Notes: generated from the letters alone by a model not told the origin. Shown: positions 36,272 through 44,512, numbered from the stretch's first letter. The stretch: 64,000 nucleotides of DNA from Planctomycetaceae bacterium (GCA_021372945.1 JAJFTK010000120.1:48641-112640); one strand, 5' to 3'. Translations and numbers: made by a program.

Positions 36272-37657
36272 ATGCCTCGATTCATCCGTGTCCTGCATTT
36301 TGGGCGGCGCGACAGACGTCTTGCGGCGTTTTTAAACGAGCCGCCGTCGGCCGACCGTTGGCTGTCGATCCTTCAGCAGGCTGCGCCCTGCGGCACGTTG
36401 AGCGCGGCGACCGTCACCATCTTTCCGCCGGAGTGGATCCAAGCGAATCCGCATTTGGCTGAAAGGGACGGGCTAGAAAATGCCGAAGCGCACGAAGCCG
36501 ATCGCCTCCTGCTGCTGAATGCCCGCTATCTCCTGAAGGCAGACGAGAAAAAACTTGGCGGCCTCATCGCAGGAGCCGACGCAGAGATGATCGGCATTAC
36601 CATCCGGCTCCAGCTCCAGGGCGGAAAGGAATCGCTTTGCCTGACAGAGGACGACCATATCGCCGGCTTTAGACGGATATACGAAGATATCGTGGAACCT
36701 TCGCCGCCGGGGGCGAGTCCGCACATGTTGATCATCAAAAAAAAATGCCTGTCCGCCCTGGATCTTGCGAGCGAATGGCCGTTCGATGGGGAACGTTTGA
36801 AGGACATCGCGCGCCGCAGGGGCCTTGAAATGCTTTTTTTCAACGCCGGCGGCCGCATACTGGATTTAGAGTCTGAGCAGGGCCTGGCCGCATTCATGGC
36901 CATGCACGCGCAAAAACAGGGCAGTACGCCCGCACGTGAGGTCCAAACGGCCGCCGCCAAGACGTTCAGCTCTCCTTCACCGCTGATGCAGCTTCGGATG
37001 TTCAGTCAGCCGGACAGCACATTCCGCTTGAGACATGGCTGTTCGTACGCGCGGCTTGGCAAGCGGCTGTTCGACCTTGTCGTATCCTCGTGCATCCTGC
37101 TGGGGCTGCTGCCGCTGCTGCTGGCGGTTGCGCTGCTGGTCAAACTTACATCGCCGGGGCCGGTGCTCTATGGAGCCAGACGCCAGGGTCTGCACGGCAG
37201 GGCCTTCGATTGCCTCAAGTTTCGCACGATGATCGTCAGCGCCGATACGTTCCAGGACCGACTGCGAGCGGTCAATCAGGTGGACGGGCCGCAATTCAAG
37301 ATCGAAAACGATCCGCGGATCAGCGGCATCGGCAAGTTCCTTCGCGATACGTGCATCGATGAACTGCCGCAGTTCCTGAACGTGCTGGCCGGGCAAATGA
37401 GCGTCGTCGGCCCGCGTCCTTCCCCGGTGGCCGAGAACGAGTGCTGCCCCTCCTGGCGGGATGCGCGTCTTTCGGTGCGGCCGGGCATCACCGGGCTCTG
37501 GCAGGTCTGCCGCACGCGCAGAAACTCGATGGATTTCCAGGAATGGGTTTACTACGATACGAAATATGTAAAAAACCTGTCATTTTTCACCGACCTGGTG
37601 ATTTGTTTCAAAACCGCGCAAAAGCTGATCGGCAACCTTCTGGACCAGTTTGGATAA
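36272..37657 (+). CDS. Initiating sugar transferase (WbaP/PglC type) with unusual N-terminal domain
   Basis: A 461-residue protein. The C-terminal 200 residues are a bacterial sugar transferase: membrane helix (about 263-288), SPGPVLYGARRQG, FDCLKFRTM, the catalytic Asp363-Glu364 (CIDELPQFLNVL), VVGPRP and RPGITGLWQV. Such enzymes move a sugar-1-phosphate from a nucleotide sugar to undecaprenyl phosphate, the first step of repeat-unit assembly. Instead of the usual multi-pass or CoA-binding N-terminus, residues 1-220 form a soluble domain without membrane segments; its end (FDGERLKDIARRRGLEML, ILDLESEQGLAAFM) is laid out like the end of a nucleotidyltransferase domain. Eight bases after the Wzc-like gene; last gene of the cluster. 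Confidence 0.85.
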   Translation: MPRFIRVLHFGRRDRRLAAFLNEPPSADRWLSILQQAAPCGTLSAATVTIFPPEWIQANPHLAERDGLENAEAHEADRLLLLNARYLLKADEKKLGGLIAGADAEMIGITIRLQLQGGKESLCLTEDDHIAGFRRIYEDIVEPSPPGASPHMLIIKKKCLSALDLASEWPFDGERLKDIARRRGLEMLFFNAGGRILDLESEQGLAAFMAMHAQKQGSTPAREVQTAAAKTFSSPSPLMQLRMFSQPDSTFRLRHGCSYARLGKRLFDLVVSSCILLGLLPLLLAVALLVKLTSPGPVLYGARRQGLHGRAFDCLKFRTMIVSADTFQDRLRAVNQVDGPQFKIENDPRISGIGKFLRDTCIDELPQFLNVLAGQMSVVGPRPSPVAENECCPSWRDARLSVRPGITGLWQVCRTRRNSMDFQEWVYYDTKYVKNLSFFTDLVICFKTAQKLIGNLLDQFG

Positions 37658-37704
37658 AGCCAAAAGGGCTTTGCGCGGGCCAAATGAACTAGCCGTATCT
37701 TGCT

Positions 37705-37741
37705 GAGGCTGCGCACGCTTGGATTTTTTGCTTGCAGCCTC
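37705..37741 (+). terminator. Possible terminator hairpin after the polysaccharide cluster
   Basis: Inverted arms GAGGCTGC and GCAGCCTC enclose a 21-base loop and are followed by TTTA. It is the only hairpin between the sugar transferase stop and the riboswitch. The long loop and short T-run make it a weak candidate. Confidence 0.35.
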
Positions 37742-37796
37742 TTTAAGCCGGGGCTAAGATGCCGCTGGTTAATGCTCTTTGATATCAGATAAGGCA

Positions 37797-38072
37797 ATTC
37801 AGGTACGGCCGCTCATTGGGGGCCGTATAGTCAAAGGGAACACGGTCAAAATCCGTGACGGTCGCGCCGCTGTATGTACCCGCGGTGCTGCATCGCAGCA
37901 CCAAGGTGCCGGCAATGATCCCACTGTCCCGCCCTATTTCTAATATGTTAAGCCTGTCGATCGGTTAAGCATCTCGGTTGTGATTCGATTGCTTAGATGG
38001 CAGCGGCTTAAGAAATAGCGCGGGATGGGAAGGGTGCCGGCAGCAGGGACAAGTCAGAAAACCTGCCTGGAT
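37797..38072 (+). ncRNA. Cobalamin (B12) riboswitch
   Basis: The conserved core can be followed: AAAGGGAA at 37833-37840, then a short stem with GGTCAAAATCCG and CGCCGCTGTA around 37863-37873, CCACTGTCCC at 37921-37930, GGGATGGGAAGGGTGCCGG at the end of a long extension arm, and the B12 box AGTCAGAAAACCTGCCTG at 38052-38069. The extension arm is large: CTATTTCT pairs with AGAAATAG and TTAAGCC with GGCTTAA. An intrinsic terminator starts 102 bases after the B12 box, so control by premature termination is likely. It precedes the DUF4465 PEP-CTERM gene. Confidence 0.9.
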
Positions 38073-38173
38073 AAGCTGTTATGTAGGTTGTTCTCGCGAT
38101 TTGGAACGACGGCATAGTGACCTTTGGCGATTGCTTGTCCGGACAGGCGGTGCTGAAGGGTCCCGAAAAGTTC

Positions 38174-38211
38174 AAAGCCGTTGCTCTTACGCGAGAGCAG
38201 CGGCTTTTTTT
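38174..38211 (+). terminator. Riboswitch-linked intrinsic terminator
   Basis: A 14-bp stem (AAAGCCGTTGCTCT with AGAGCAGCGGCTTT, one G-U pair, loop TACGCG) runs into a T-tract. It lies between the cobalamin aptamer and the DUF4465 gene, as expected for a transcription-attenuating expression platform. Confidence 0.9.
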
Positions 38212-38409
38212 ATGGACTTTTTGGATCCGCGCGAAACGGATCGGCAAGGAGGTGCGAATGTAACAGCCTCATTGTGAAGTGCTATTTCCAAAAGCCGGTC
38301 CTGTGCGGGGCCGGCAGAAAAACTGAGCGTGCCGCGGCTGTTTGGGATCTGCCGGCAGCCGCGGCAAACTCTTAAACGGTGTTGAATTTTTTGGACAGGA
38401 ACAGAAAAG
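38212..38409 (+). promoter_or_regulatory. Long structured leader between riboswitch terminator and DUF4465 gene
   Basis: These 198 bases code for no protein but are structured. GATCCG/CGGATC form a hairpin at 38224-38242; a perfect Shine-Dalgarno AAGGAGGTG (38246-38254) precedes an ATG that is followed at once by TAA (38258-38263); and GCCGCGGCTG/CAGCCGCGGC form a 10-bp stem at 38331-38365. The real start codon follows at 38410. A second regulatory layer after the riboswitch is possible. Confidence 0.5.
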
Positions 38410-39216
38410 ATGAAAAGGTCGATAGGATTTCTTTTTGCGATTTTAATGATCGGCGCGGTGCAGGGAATGGTTGCTGATTTCGATGATCTGACGTTGAATG
38501 CCAATTCGCATTGGAGCGGAGACTATCCGTCCGACGGGATCGGCGGTACGATGGGCCTGGAGGTTTTTCAAAGCGGCTCGGCGGGATTCGAGAATCATTC
38601 CGACGGCGATTGGGGCATGTGGGGCGGTTTCGCGTTCTCCAATGAGACGGATAATCAAACAGCGGGGTTCATGAACCAGTTCAGTACGTACGCCGGACGG
38701 GCTCACAGCGGCGCTAACTTCGGGGTTGGCTACGTGGATGCCTTCAGCGGCATCACCCCGACGATCGTGTTTGATCGTGCGACGACGATCGCCGGCGTTT
38801 ACGTCACGAATACCACCTACGCGGCGATGGATATGCTCTACGGCAATCCCGGCTTTTCCAAGAAGTTTGGCGGGCCCGGCGGCAGCGATAAAGACTGGCT
38901 GCGGCTCAGCATCATCGGAAAGACCGCAGCGGGCCAGTCCACGGGACCGGTCGAGTTCTACCTGGCCGATTACCGGTTCGACGATAATGGTCTCGATTAC
39001 ATTGTGAACGATTGGCAGTATGTGGACCTGCGTTCGCTTGGACAGGTGGACAGCCTCGTATTCAGTCTATCTTCCAGTGATAACAGTGGTTACGGCATGA
39101 ACACGCCCGCGTATTTTGCCATTGATACCATCGTGCCGGAACCGGCGGTGACCGGCTTGCTCCTGCTGGGCGGAATTTTGGCGCGGTCAATAAGGAAGGC
39201 AAAGCCTTCCGCATAA
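38410..39216 (+). CDS. DUF4465-family surface protein with PEP-CTERM sorting tail
   Basis: A 268-residue exported protein. After a signal peptide (1-19, ending near GMVA) the body matches DUF4465: FDDLTLNANSHWSGDY, WGGFAFSNETDNQT, FSTYAG, VYVTNTTYAAMDM, YLADYRFDD and WQYVDLRSLGQVDSLVFSLS. The C-terminus is a textbook PEP-CTERM signal: Val-Pro-Glu-Pro at 242-245, a hydrophobic helix, then a basic end (ARSIRKAKPSA). It is therefore a likely substrate of the exosortase encoded at 31963-33972. The cobalamin riboswitch upstream suggests expression when B12 is scarce; as far as I recall DUF4465-type proteins also occur in B12-controlled loci of Bacteroidetes, so corrinoid binding at the surface is my inference. 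Confidence 0.85.
   Translation: MKRSIGFLFAILMIGAVQGMVADFDDLTLNANSHWSGDYPSDGIGGTMGLEVFQSGSAGFENHSDGDWGMWGGFAFSNETDNQTAGFMNQFSTYAGRAHSGANFGVGYVDAFSGITPTIVFDRATTIAGVYVTNTTYAAMDMLYGNPGFSKKFGGPGGSDKDWLRLSIIGKTAAGQSTGPVEFYLADYRFDDNGLDYIVNDWQYVDLRSLGQVDSLVFSLSSSDNSGYGMNTPAYFAIDTIVPEPAVTGLLLLGGILARSIRKAKPSA
39194..39210 (+). other. Stem-loop at the end of the DUF4465 gene
   Basis: GGAAGGC, loop AAA, GCCTTCC is a perfect 7-bp hairpin that encodes the basic tail of the PEP-CTERM signal and lies just before the TTG start of the next gene. No T-run follows, so it may influence coupling or mRNA stability rather than termination. Confidence 0.45.
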
Positions 39217-39228
39217 GAGGATAGTGGA

Positions 39229-40197
39229 TTGAGGATTTGCTTTTTCATTTTGCTGTTTGCGGGGATGCATCTTCCGGCCCTGGCCGGCCCGTTCGCTCCG
39301 GCGGCGGGGGAGCCTAACTCGATTGCCGTCCCGATGCCGACGGATCCGAATGATGATTCGGTCTTCGCCGGGTGGGCGACCGGTGTGTCGGTGCAGAGAG
39401 GGCTGGTTCGCATCAATAATCCGTCTCTGGGCCGTGTCTCTCATGGAATGCCGCAGGACGCCTTGGGCCCTGCGCAGGGCCAGAGCATCGAAGGCGTCGT
39501 GTCGCTTGGCGACGGGGGAGTCGCGGTCGTAACGTTCGCCAATCCGATCACCGATGGGCCGGGATACGACTTCGCCGTCTTCGAAAACGGTTTCGTTGTG
39601 ATAGCGCCCAACAAGCTGTTTCTGGAACTGGCGTTCGTCGAGGTCAGCAGCGACGGCGTTCACTACGAACGCTTTCCCGCCGTATCCCTGAGCCAAACGC
39701 AGACGCAACTGGCGAACCTGAATTCGATCGACGCGACCGATATTCACAACTTCGCGGGCAAGTACCCGATGGGCTATGGGACGCCGTTCGACCTGGCGGA
39801 CGTTCGGGATGTCAACGACCTGGTGGACGTGACGGCGATCACACACGTGCGGCTCGTTGACGTCGTGGGTTGCCTGCAGGACCTTTACGCGCGTTACGAC
39901 TCGACGGGCAACAAAGTCAATGAGCCGTGGCCGACCGATTTCTCGACCGGCGGTTTTGACCTGGACGCGGTTGGCGTAATGCATGAGAAGACCCTTGCGG
40001 CGGATATGGACGGTAGCGGCGTTGTCAACCTGGCGGACTTCGCGGTGTTCAGCGGCGTCTACCTGTCGAGCCCGAATCTGCCGCAATGGAACGTTCAATG
40101 CGAACTTGCGGCGACGGCGAATAATGTAATTGATGCCGATGACCTGCTCGTTTTTTGCGAACAATGGTTGATGACGGAAAGGTGGTTTGAGCCATGA
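39229..40197 (+). CDS. Secreted surface protein with dockerin-like tail, partner of DUF4465 protein
   Basis: A 322-residue exported protein starting at TTG with AGAGG eight bases upstream and a signal peptide of about 19 residues. The body (FAPAAGEPNS, VFAGWATGVSVQRG, DFAVFENGF, LAFVEVSSDGVHYERFP, HNFAGKYPMGYGTPFDL, GGFDLDAVGV) belongs to a family of cell-surface proteins that carries PEP-CTERM, Por-type or other sorting tails in different phyla. Here the tail (about 265-322) has two dockerin-like loops (DMDGSGVVNLADFAVF and NNVIDADDLLVF). It follows the DUF4465 gene by 12 bases under the same B12 riboswitch. A shared role in corrinoid capture is inferred, not shown. Confidence 0.75.
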   Translation: MRICFFILLFAGMHLPALAGPFAPAAGEPNSIAVPMPTDPNDDSVFAGWATGVSVQRGLVRINNPSLGRVSHGMPQDALGPAQGQSIEGVVSLGDGGVAVVTFANPITDGPGYDFAVFENGFVVIAPNKLFLELAFVEVSSDGVHYERFPAVSLSQTQTQLANLNSIDATDIHNFAGKYPMGYGTPFDLADVRDVNDLVDVTAITHVRLVDVVGCLQDLYARYDSTGNKVNEPWPTDFSTGGFDLDAVGVMHEKTLAADMDGSGVVNLADFAVFSGVYLSSPNLPQWNVQCELAATANNVIDADDLLVFCEQWLMTERWFEP

Positions 40198-41024
40198 TCC
40201 GATTCAGAAAACAGGCATGTCCGCTCAAACGGGCATTCACGCTCATCGAGCTGCTGGTGGTGATCGCGGTGATCGCCGTCCTGCTCAGCGTGGTCGTGCC
40301 GTCGCTGGCAAAGGCCAAGGAGCAGTCGCGGTCGCTCGTCTGCAAGAGCAACATCCGGCAACTAGCGCTGGCCAATATGGGCTACGCGATGGAGAACCGG
40401 TCGCAGTACGTTCTGGCCGCGCCGGATATCTTTACGGGCAGCAACCTGAAACGCTGGCACGGCGTGCGTGATGATTTGAATAGTCTATTCGATGCGAGCC
40501 GCAGCCCTCTGCATTCGTATCTGGCCGACGGCCAATTAAAAGAGTGCCCGCAAAAGGTGAATTTCCGCAACGGCGATCCGTGGGACTGGGATTTTGAGCA
40601 GGGCTGCGGCGGCTACGGCTACAACATGACGTACCTGGGCTCGCGCGTGTGGGAAAGCTATAGCGCCGAGAACTGTGCCCGGCCCACGCGCGAATCGGAA
40701 GCGGCCTCGCCCGGCCTGACGCTGATGTTCGCCGATACGGCGATGGCCAAGCTGGACGGCGGTCAGCCGTACTATTTGGAGTACTCGTTCGCGGAACCCT
40801 ACTACTTTGTGGTCAACGGCAAGGCGGATCTGTCGTGGGGGCATCCATCGCCGTCGATCCACTTCCGGCATAATCAGCGGGCCAATGTCGCCTGGTGCGA
40901 CGGTCATGTGGAAGCGATGGCGATCGCGGCCGATAACCTGGTGAATGCGTACGGCGTGCGTTCCTGTGAGCAATCGGTCGGCTGGTTCGAGCCGTTGGAT
41001 AATTCGCTTTTCGATCTTAAATAG
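40194..41024 (+). CDS. Pseudopilin-like protein (prepilin N-terminus, DUF1559-like)
   Basis: A 276-residue protein with a type IV prepilin leader: basic start, then RAFTLIELLVVIAVIAVLLS with the conserved Glu five residues after the processed Phe. The C-terminal part has the H-X9-DG-like end (VAWCDGHVEAM) of planctomycete DUF1559-type pseudopilins. These are cleaved and methylated by prepilin peptidase and may assemble into a short pseudopilus or act in secretion. Its ATGA overlaps the stop of the preceding gene, so it belongs to the B12-controlled operon. Confidence 0.85.
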   Translation: MIRFRKQACPLKRAFTLIELLVVIAVIAVLLSVVVPSLAKAKEQSRSLVCKSNIRQLALANMGYAMENRSQYVLAAPDIFTGSNLKRWHGVRDDLNSLFDASRSPLHSYLADGQLKECPQKVNFRNGDPWDWDFEQGCGGYGYNMTYLGSRVWESYSAENCARPTRESEAASPGLTLMFADTAMAKLDGGQPYYLEYSFAEPYYFVVNGKADLSWGHPSPSIHFRHNQRANVAWCDGHVEAMAIAADNLVNAYGVRSCEQSVGWFEPLDNSLFDLK

Positions 41025-41025
41025 A

Positions 41026-41054
41026 TTGCTCTAACGGTTCGCCTGCCCTACAAT
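41026..41054 (+). promoter_or_regulatory. Promoter for comF, apparently leaderless
   Basis: TTGCTC (41026-41031) and TACAAT (41049-41054) are 17 bases apart; the comF ATG at 41062 is seven bases after the -10 box, so the transcript would start at or beside the start codon. Confidence 0.55.
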
Positions 41055-41061
41055 GCAACCT

Positions 41062-41829
41062 ATGGAGAAAACATCGGTCATCCGCGCAGTAAGGACAGGC
41101 GGCAGCCGCTGGGCGGAGGGCGTCAGGCATTTGCTCTGGCCTGAAAGCTGCGCCGCCTGCGGGGCCGCCATTACGCGCCAGGATGAAGGGCTTTGCGGGC
41201 CGTGCTGGCAGGAGGTTTCCAAGGCCGCGGCGGCGGATTACTGCCGGAGCTGCGGACGGGAAGTCAGCCCGTTCGGCATCGTGCAGGGCCGATGCGGGTT
41301 TTGCCGGGATCTGTCGTTCGCCTATGACGGCATGGCCCGCGTCGGTGCTTACGAAAACGCATTCCGGGCCTTGATCCTTTCTTTGAAGTTCCGCGAACAA
41401 ACTGAATGGGCCGATTATCTGGGCTCGCTTCTGAATCAGGCCGTCCTTTCGGCGAGTTTGGCGTCTCAGATCGATTATGTTGTACCGGTGCCTCTGCACT
41501 GGCGAAGAAGATTGAGCCGGGGTTTCAATCAATCGCATCTGCTGGCCAAAAAATTATCACTGCCCCATGCCACGATCCGCACGGACATTGTGCGCGTTCG
41601 CTATACCCAGCAGCAATGGGACCTCACGCCGGCCCAGCGTCGAAGAAATGTCAAGGGAGCGTTTGCGGTTCGCAAGGCTCACCCGTTCAGAGGCAAAAAT
41701 ATCCTGCTGGTTGACGATATCACCACAAGCGGGGCAACGCTGGAAGAATGCGCAAAAGTGCTCAAAGAAGCCGGGGCGGCCAAGGTTTTTGCGGCCGTTT
41801 TGGCCACCGCCTACCATGAACTTGCCTAA
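41062..41829 (+). CDS. comF: ComF-family phosphoribosyltransferase-like protein
   Basis: A 255-residue protein with the ComF layout: two N-terminal Zn-binding CxxC pairs (SCAACGA, LCGPCW, YCRSCG, RCGFC), YVVPVPLHWRRRLSRGFNQS, and the PRPP-binding loop ILLVDDITTSGAT. ComF proteins are needed for DNA uptake in competent bacteria, where they contact helicase and recombination proteins, and are also kept in species without known competence. An in-frame ATG at 41053 lies inside the -10 box, so 41062 is preferred. No Shine-Dalgarno is seen. Confidence 0.9.
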   Translation: MEKTSVIRAVRTGGSRWAEGVRHLLWPESCAACGAAITRQDEGLCGPCWQEVSKAAAADYCRSCGREVSPFGIVQGRCGFCRDLSFAYDGMARVGAYENAFRALILSLKFREQTEWADYLGSLLNQAVLSASLASQIDYVVPVPLHWRRRLSRGFNQSHLLAKKLSLPHATIRTDIVRVRYTQQQWDLTPAQRRRNVKGAFAVRKAHPFRGKNILLVDDITTSGATLEECAKVLKEAGAAKVFAAVLATAYHELA

Positions 41830-41854
41830 AAAAACCCATTATCGGCGAAAAATA

Positions 41855-41882
41855 TTGACAATATTCCTTGTTAGGCTATAAT
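41855..41882 (+). promoter_or_regulatory. Consensus promoter for the GLUG-repeat gene
   Basis: TTGACA at 41855-41860 and TATAAT at 41877-41882, spacing 16, both perfect. The start codon lies 53 bases downstream after AAAGGAGAGGG. Confidence 0.85.
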
Positions 41883-41934
41883 TAACGCTTTCACAAGGGG
41901 ATTCTTGCACTAATTTATGGTTAAAGGAGAGGGT

Positions 41935-44343
41935 ATGTTCAAGCTTACTTGCGCTATTGTCGTTTTTTTCGTCTCATTTTCTATCTATTCTCAGGCAGCC
42001 TACAATGGCGGTACCGGCTCAGTTGGCGATCCTTTCCAGATCGCCACGCCGGAGCAGATGAATTCCATCGGCCTTAATCCGAACGACTGGGATGACCATT
42101 TCATCCTAACCGCTGACATTGATATGTCCAGCTTCGCTGGGACGGAGTACAACATCATCGGCAGCGGCGGCACTCCTTTTACCGGCTCGTTCAATGGAAA
42201 CGGCTTCGATATTCTGAATTTTACTTACAGCAGTCCTACGGCAACCCGTGCAGGACTGTTTAGCCGTATCGTAAATGCCGAGTTATCCAACATCAGTCTT
42301 GTGAACGCTTATGTCGAAGCGCCCGCAAGCGTCGATGCCGGCGCTCTTGCCGCGGAAGCTTTCGGATGTACGATCACCAATTGCCGCAGCGAAGGCATCG
42401 TATTGGGGTTATCTGATTTGGGCGGCCTTATCGGCGATGCCGGAAACAGCACGATCACAGGTTGTGCGTCCTCAGGCACAGTGACCGGAACAGAACGAAT
42501 GGTCGGAGGACTTGTGGGTCTGCACAAAGGAGCAATGCAGCAGTGTTCCAGTCATGCGGTTACCAGCGGCGAAGTTGGCGTTGGCGGGCTGGTTGGGGTT
42601 AATGGTGGTTCAATCACATCCTGTTTTGTCGCCGGAGACGTTTCAGGGAGCAGATATATTGGCGGTTTAGTCGGAAGCAATCAGGGAGTGATTTCCCGCT
42701 GTTACGCGATGGGGCCCGTCGATGGCGCTATTTCTGATATCGGAGGCTTGGTTGGGGATAATGACCAGTTTTACGGTGCAACAATAACCCAATGTTACGC
42801 GATGGGTACGGTTGGCGGTCCGGCCAATGTGGGCGGATTGCTTGGAACGGGTTCGGGTTCGCTTGCAGGTTGTTTCTGGGATACGCAAACCAGCGGAACA
42901 ACCGATGGTGTCGGCAGTGTCAATCCGGATCCGACCGGAGTGAGCGGCAAGACGACGTTCCAGATGAAGACAAAGTCCACGTTCGTCGGATGGGACTTTT
43001 CGGCCGCGGATGGCGATCCGGCCGACTGGAAGATACAAGCCGGCGTCGATTATCCAAGACTCTTCTGGCAGCCGGTCAGCCCAGCGCCTGTGGCGACGCC
43101 GATCGCTTTAACGGTTACAGATACCGATGAAAAGCAGATCATCTTGACGGCGACCGACGATGGGCTGCCTGGCCCGCTGAGTTATATTATTGCATCGCTG
43201 CCGGAACATGGCAGGCTGACCGACCCGGGCTTTGGACCGATCACGGCTGTTCCATACACGCTGCTCAACGAACTGCATACGGTTAATTATCTGCCTTGCG
43301 TCTATGCATACGGGCAGGACCAATTCACGTTTTTGGCCAATGATACCGGCTATGCCCCAAACGGCGGCAATTCCAACGAAGCGGCGGTAACGATCACTTT
43401 CGATTATGACCTGGCGGTAGGACAGCAGACCTCTTTGTTTTCACCGTATCCGCTAAACACCAACCGCAACGATTGCAGGCTTCAGATCATCTACACAAAG
43501 GCTGACTTTGGCGCCGCCAGCGTGATCACCGGCTTTGATGTATATGTAAAGTACAAGGCCGCCAAGACGATGACAAATTTCACGATCCGCATGCAGCCCA
43601 CCGCATTGAGCGTCTATCCGGCGGAACCGGATTTCACGAATAGCGGCTGGACAACAGTTTTCCGCGACGATGTAACGATCTCAAGCACGGGGGTGTATCG
43701 TTTTGATTTCCAGACGCCGTTCGCTTACGACGGTCTGCAGAATGTCCTTGTAGATATCAGCTTTGATAATGAAATCAAAGGCTTTTCCAATGGCGAGCTT
43801 TACACCATCAACGCCTCGGGCCGAACAATTTACCAGACTTCGCTGGGGCTGTACGGCGACCCGCTGCTCTGGACGCGTTCGATGTTCGGCGCTTTGGAGA
43901 CGGCCAACTCGGCGCCGCTTGTACTGAAACTGCACCGGCAAAGCCCTGTTGCCCCGATCGTCTCGGATTTCAACGTTGACTGCTCCGTTGGCGTCCTCGA
44001 CCTGGAGGCGCTGGCCGCCGTATGGCTATCGCAGCAGGGCGATGGCATGTATTCAGCGCTCTATGATATCTCCACCCCCGCTGACCAGGTCATCAACCTG
44101 GCCGACTTTGCCGTATTTGCATCCGAGTGGATGAGCGGTCCGTATGATGAGCCCGATTATTCGCCTTACGATTTTAACCGCAGCACGGACGTCGATCTGC
44201 CGGACTTGCTGATGCTTGCCGGCGCATGGTTGACGTCAGAAGGGCAGCCGGGCTTCGATGAGGCGCTCGACCTGGCGGATAACCAAACGATCGACCTGGC
44301 GGATTTTGCTGTTTTCTCGCAGCACTGGATGGAATCGCTCTGA
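41935..44343 (+). CDS. Secreted GLUG-repeat protein with dockerin-like tail
   Basis: An 802-residue exported protein (signal peptide about 1-21, ending SQAA). Residues about 22-365 are GLUG-type repeats (GGLVGLHKGAMQQCSS, GGLVGVNGGSITSCF, IGGLVGSNQGVISRCYA), forming a beta-solenoid seen in many adhesin-like surface proteins. A middle part (about 375-500) is Ig/cadherin-like, then a beta domain (about 500-680), and the last 120 residues hold four dockerin-like loops (NVDCSVGVLDLEAL, NLADFAVFASEW, DVDLPDLLMLAGAW, TIDLADFAVFSQHW). The ATG at 41935 has an excellent binding site; one at 41917 does not. Role: probable adhesin or structural surface protein. Confidence 0.8.
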   Translation: MFKLTCAIVVFFVSFSIYSQAAYNGGTGSVGDPFQIATPEQMNSIGLNPNDWDDHFILTADIDMSSFAGTEYNIIGSGGTPFTGSFNGNGFDILNFTYSSPTATRAGLFSRIVNAELSNISLVNAYVEAPASVDAGALAAEAFGCTITNCRSEGIVLGLSDLGGLIGDAGNSTITGCASSGTVTGTERMVGGLVGLHKGAMQQCSSHAVTSGEVGVGGLVGVNGGSITSCFVAGDVSGSRYIGGLVGSNQGVISRCYAMGPVDGAISDIGGLVGDNDQFYGATITQCYAMGTVGGPANVGGLLGTGSGSLAGCFWDTQTSGTTDGVGSVNPDPTGVSGKTTFQMKTKSTFVGWDFSAADGDPADWKIQAGVDYPRLFWQPVSPAPVATPIALTVTDTDEKQIILTATDDGLPGPLSYIIASLPEHGRLTDPGFGPITAVPYTLLNELHTVNYLPCVYAYGQDQFTFLANDTGYAPNGGNSNEAAVTITFDYDLAVGQQTSLFSPYPLNTNRNDCRLQIIYTKADFGAASVITGFDVYVKYKAAKTMTNFTIRMQPTALSVYPAEPDFTNSGWTTVFRDDVTISSTGVYRFDFQTPFAYDGLQNVLVDISFDNEIKGFSNGELYTINASGRTIYQTSLGLYGDPLLWTRSMFGALETANSAPLVLKLHRQSPVAPIVSDFNVDCSVGVLDLEALAAVWLSQQGDGMYSALYDISTPADQVINLADFAVFASEWMSGPYDEPDYSPYDFNRSTDVDLPDLLMLAGAWLTSEGQPGFDEALDLADNQTIDLADFAVFSQHWMESL

Positions 44344-44373
44344 TCGACATATCCGCAAACCTGTTGGATTTTC

Positions 44374-44403
44374 AAAGCGGCGCCCAAAAGCGCCGCTTTT
44401 TTT
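44374..44403 (+). terminator. Intrinsic terminator after the GLUG-repeat gene
   Basis: AAAGCGGCGC pairs with GCGCCGCTTT around a CCAAAA loop and runs into seven T. It ends the preceding gene 30 bases after its stop. Confidence 0.9.
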
Positions 44404-44512
44404 GTTGGTTTACCCCGACCTGAACGGATATACCTGTCCATTTGAAATTTACAGCGAATCCGTTCAAACGGTCGATACAAAAGAATCTCTGACTCAAAAG
44501 GAACAGTGTGCA

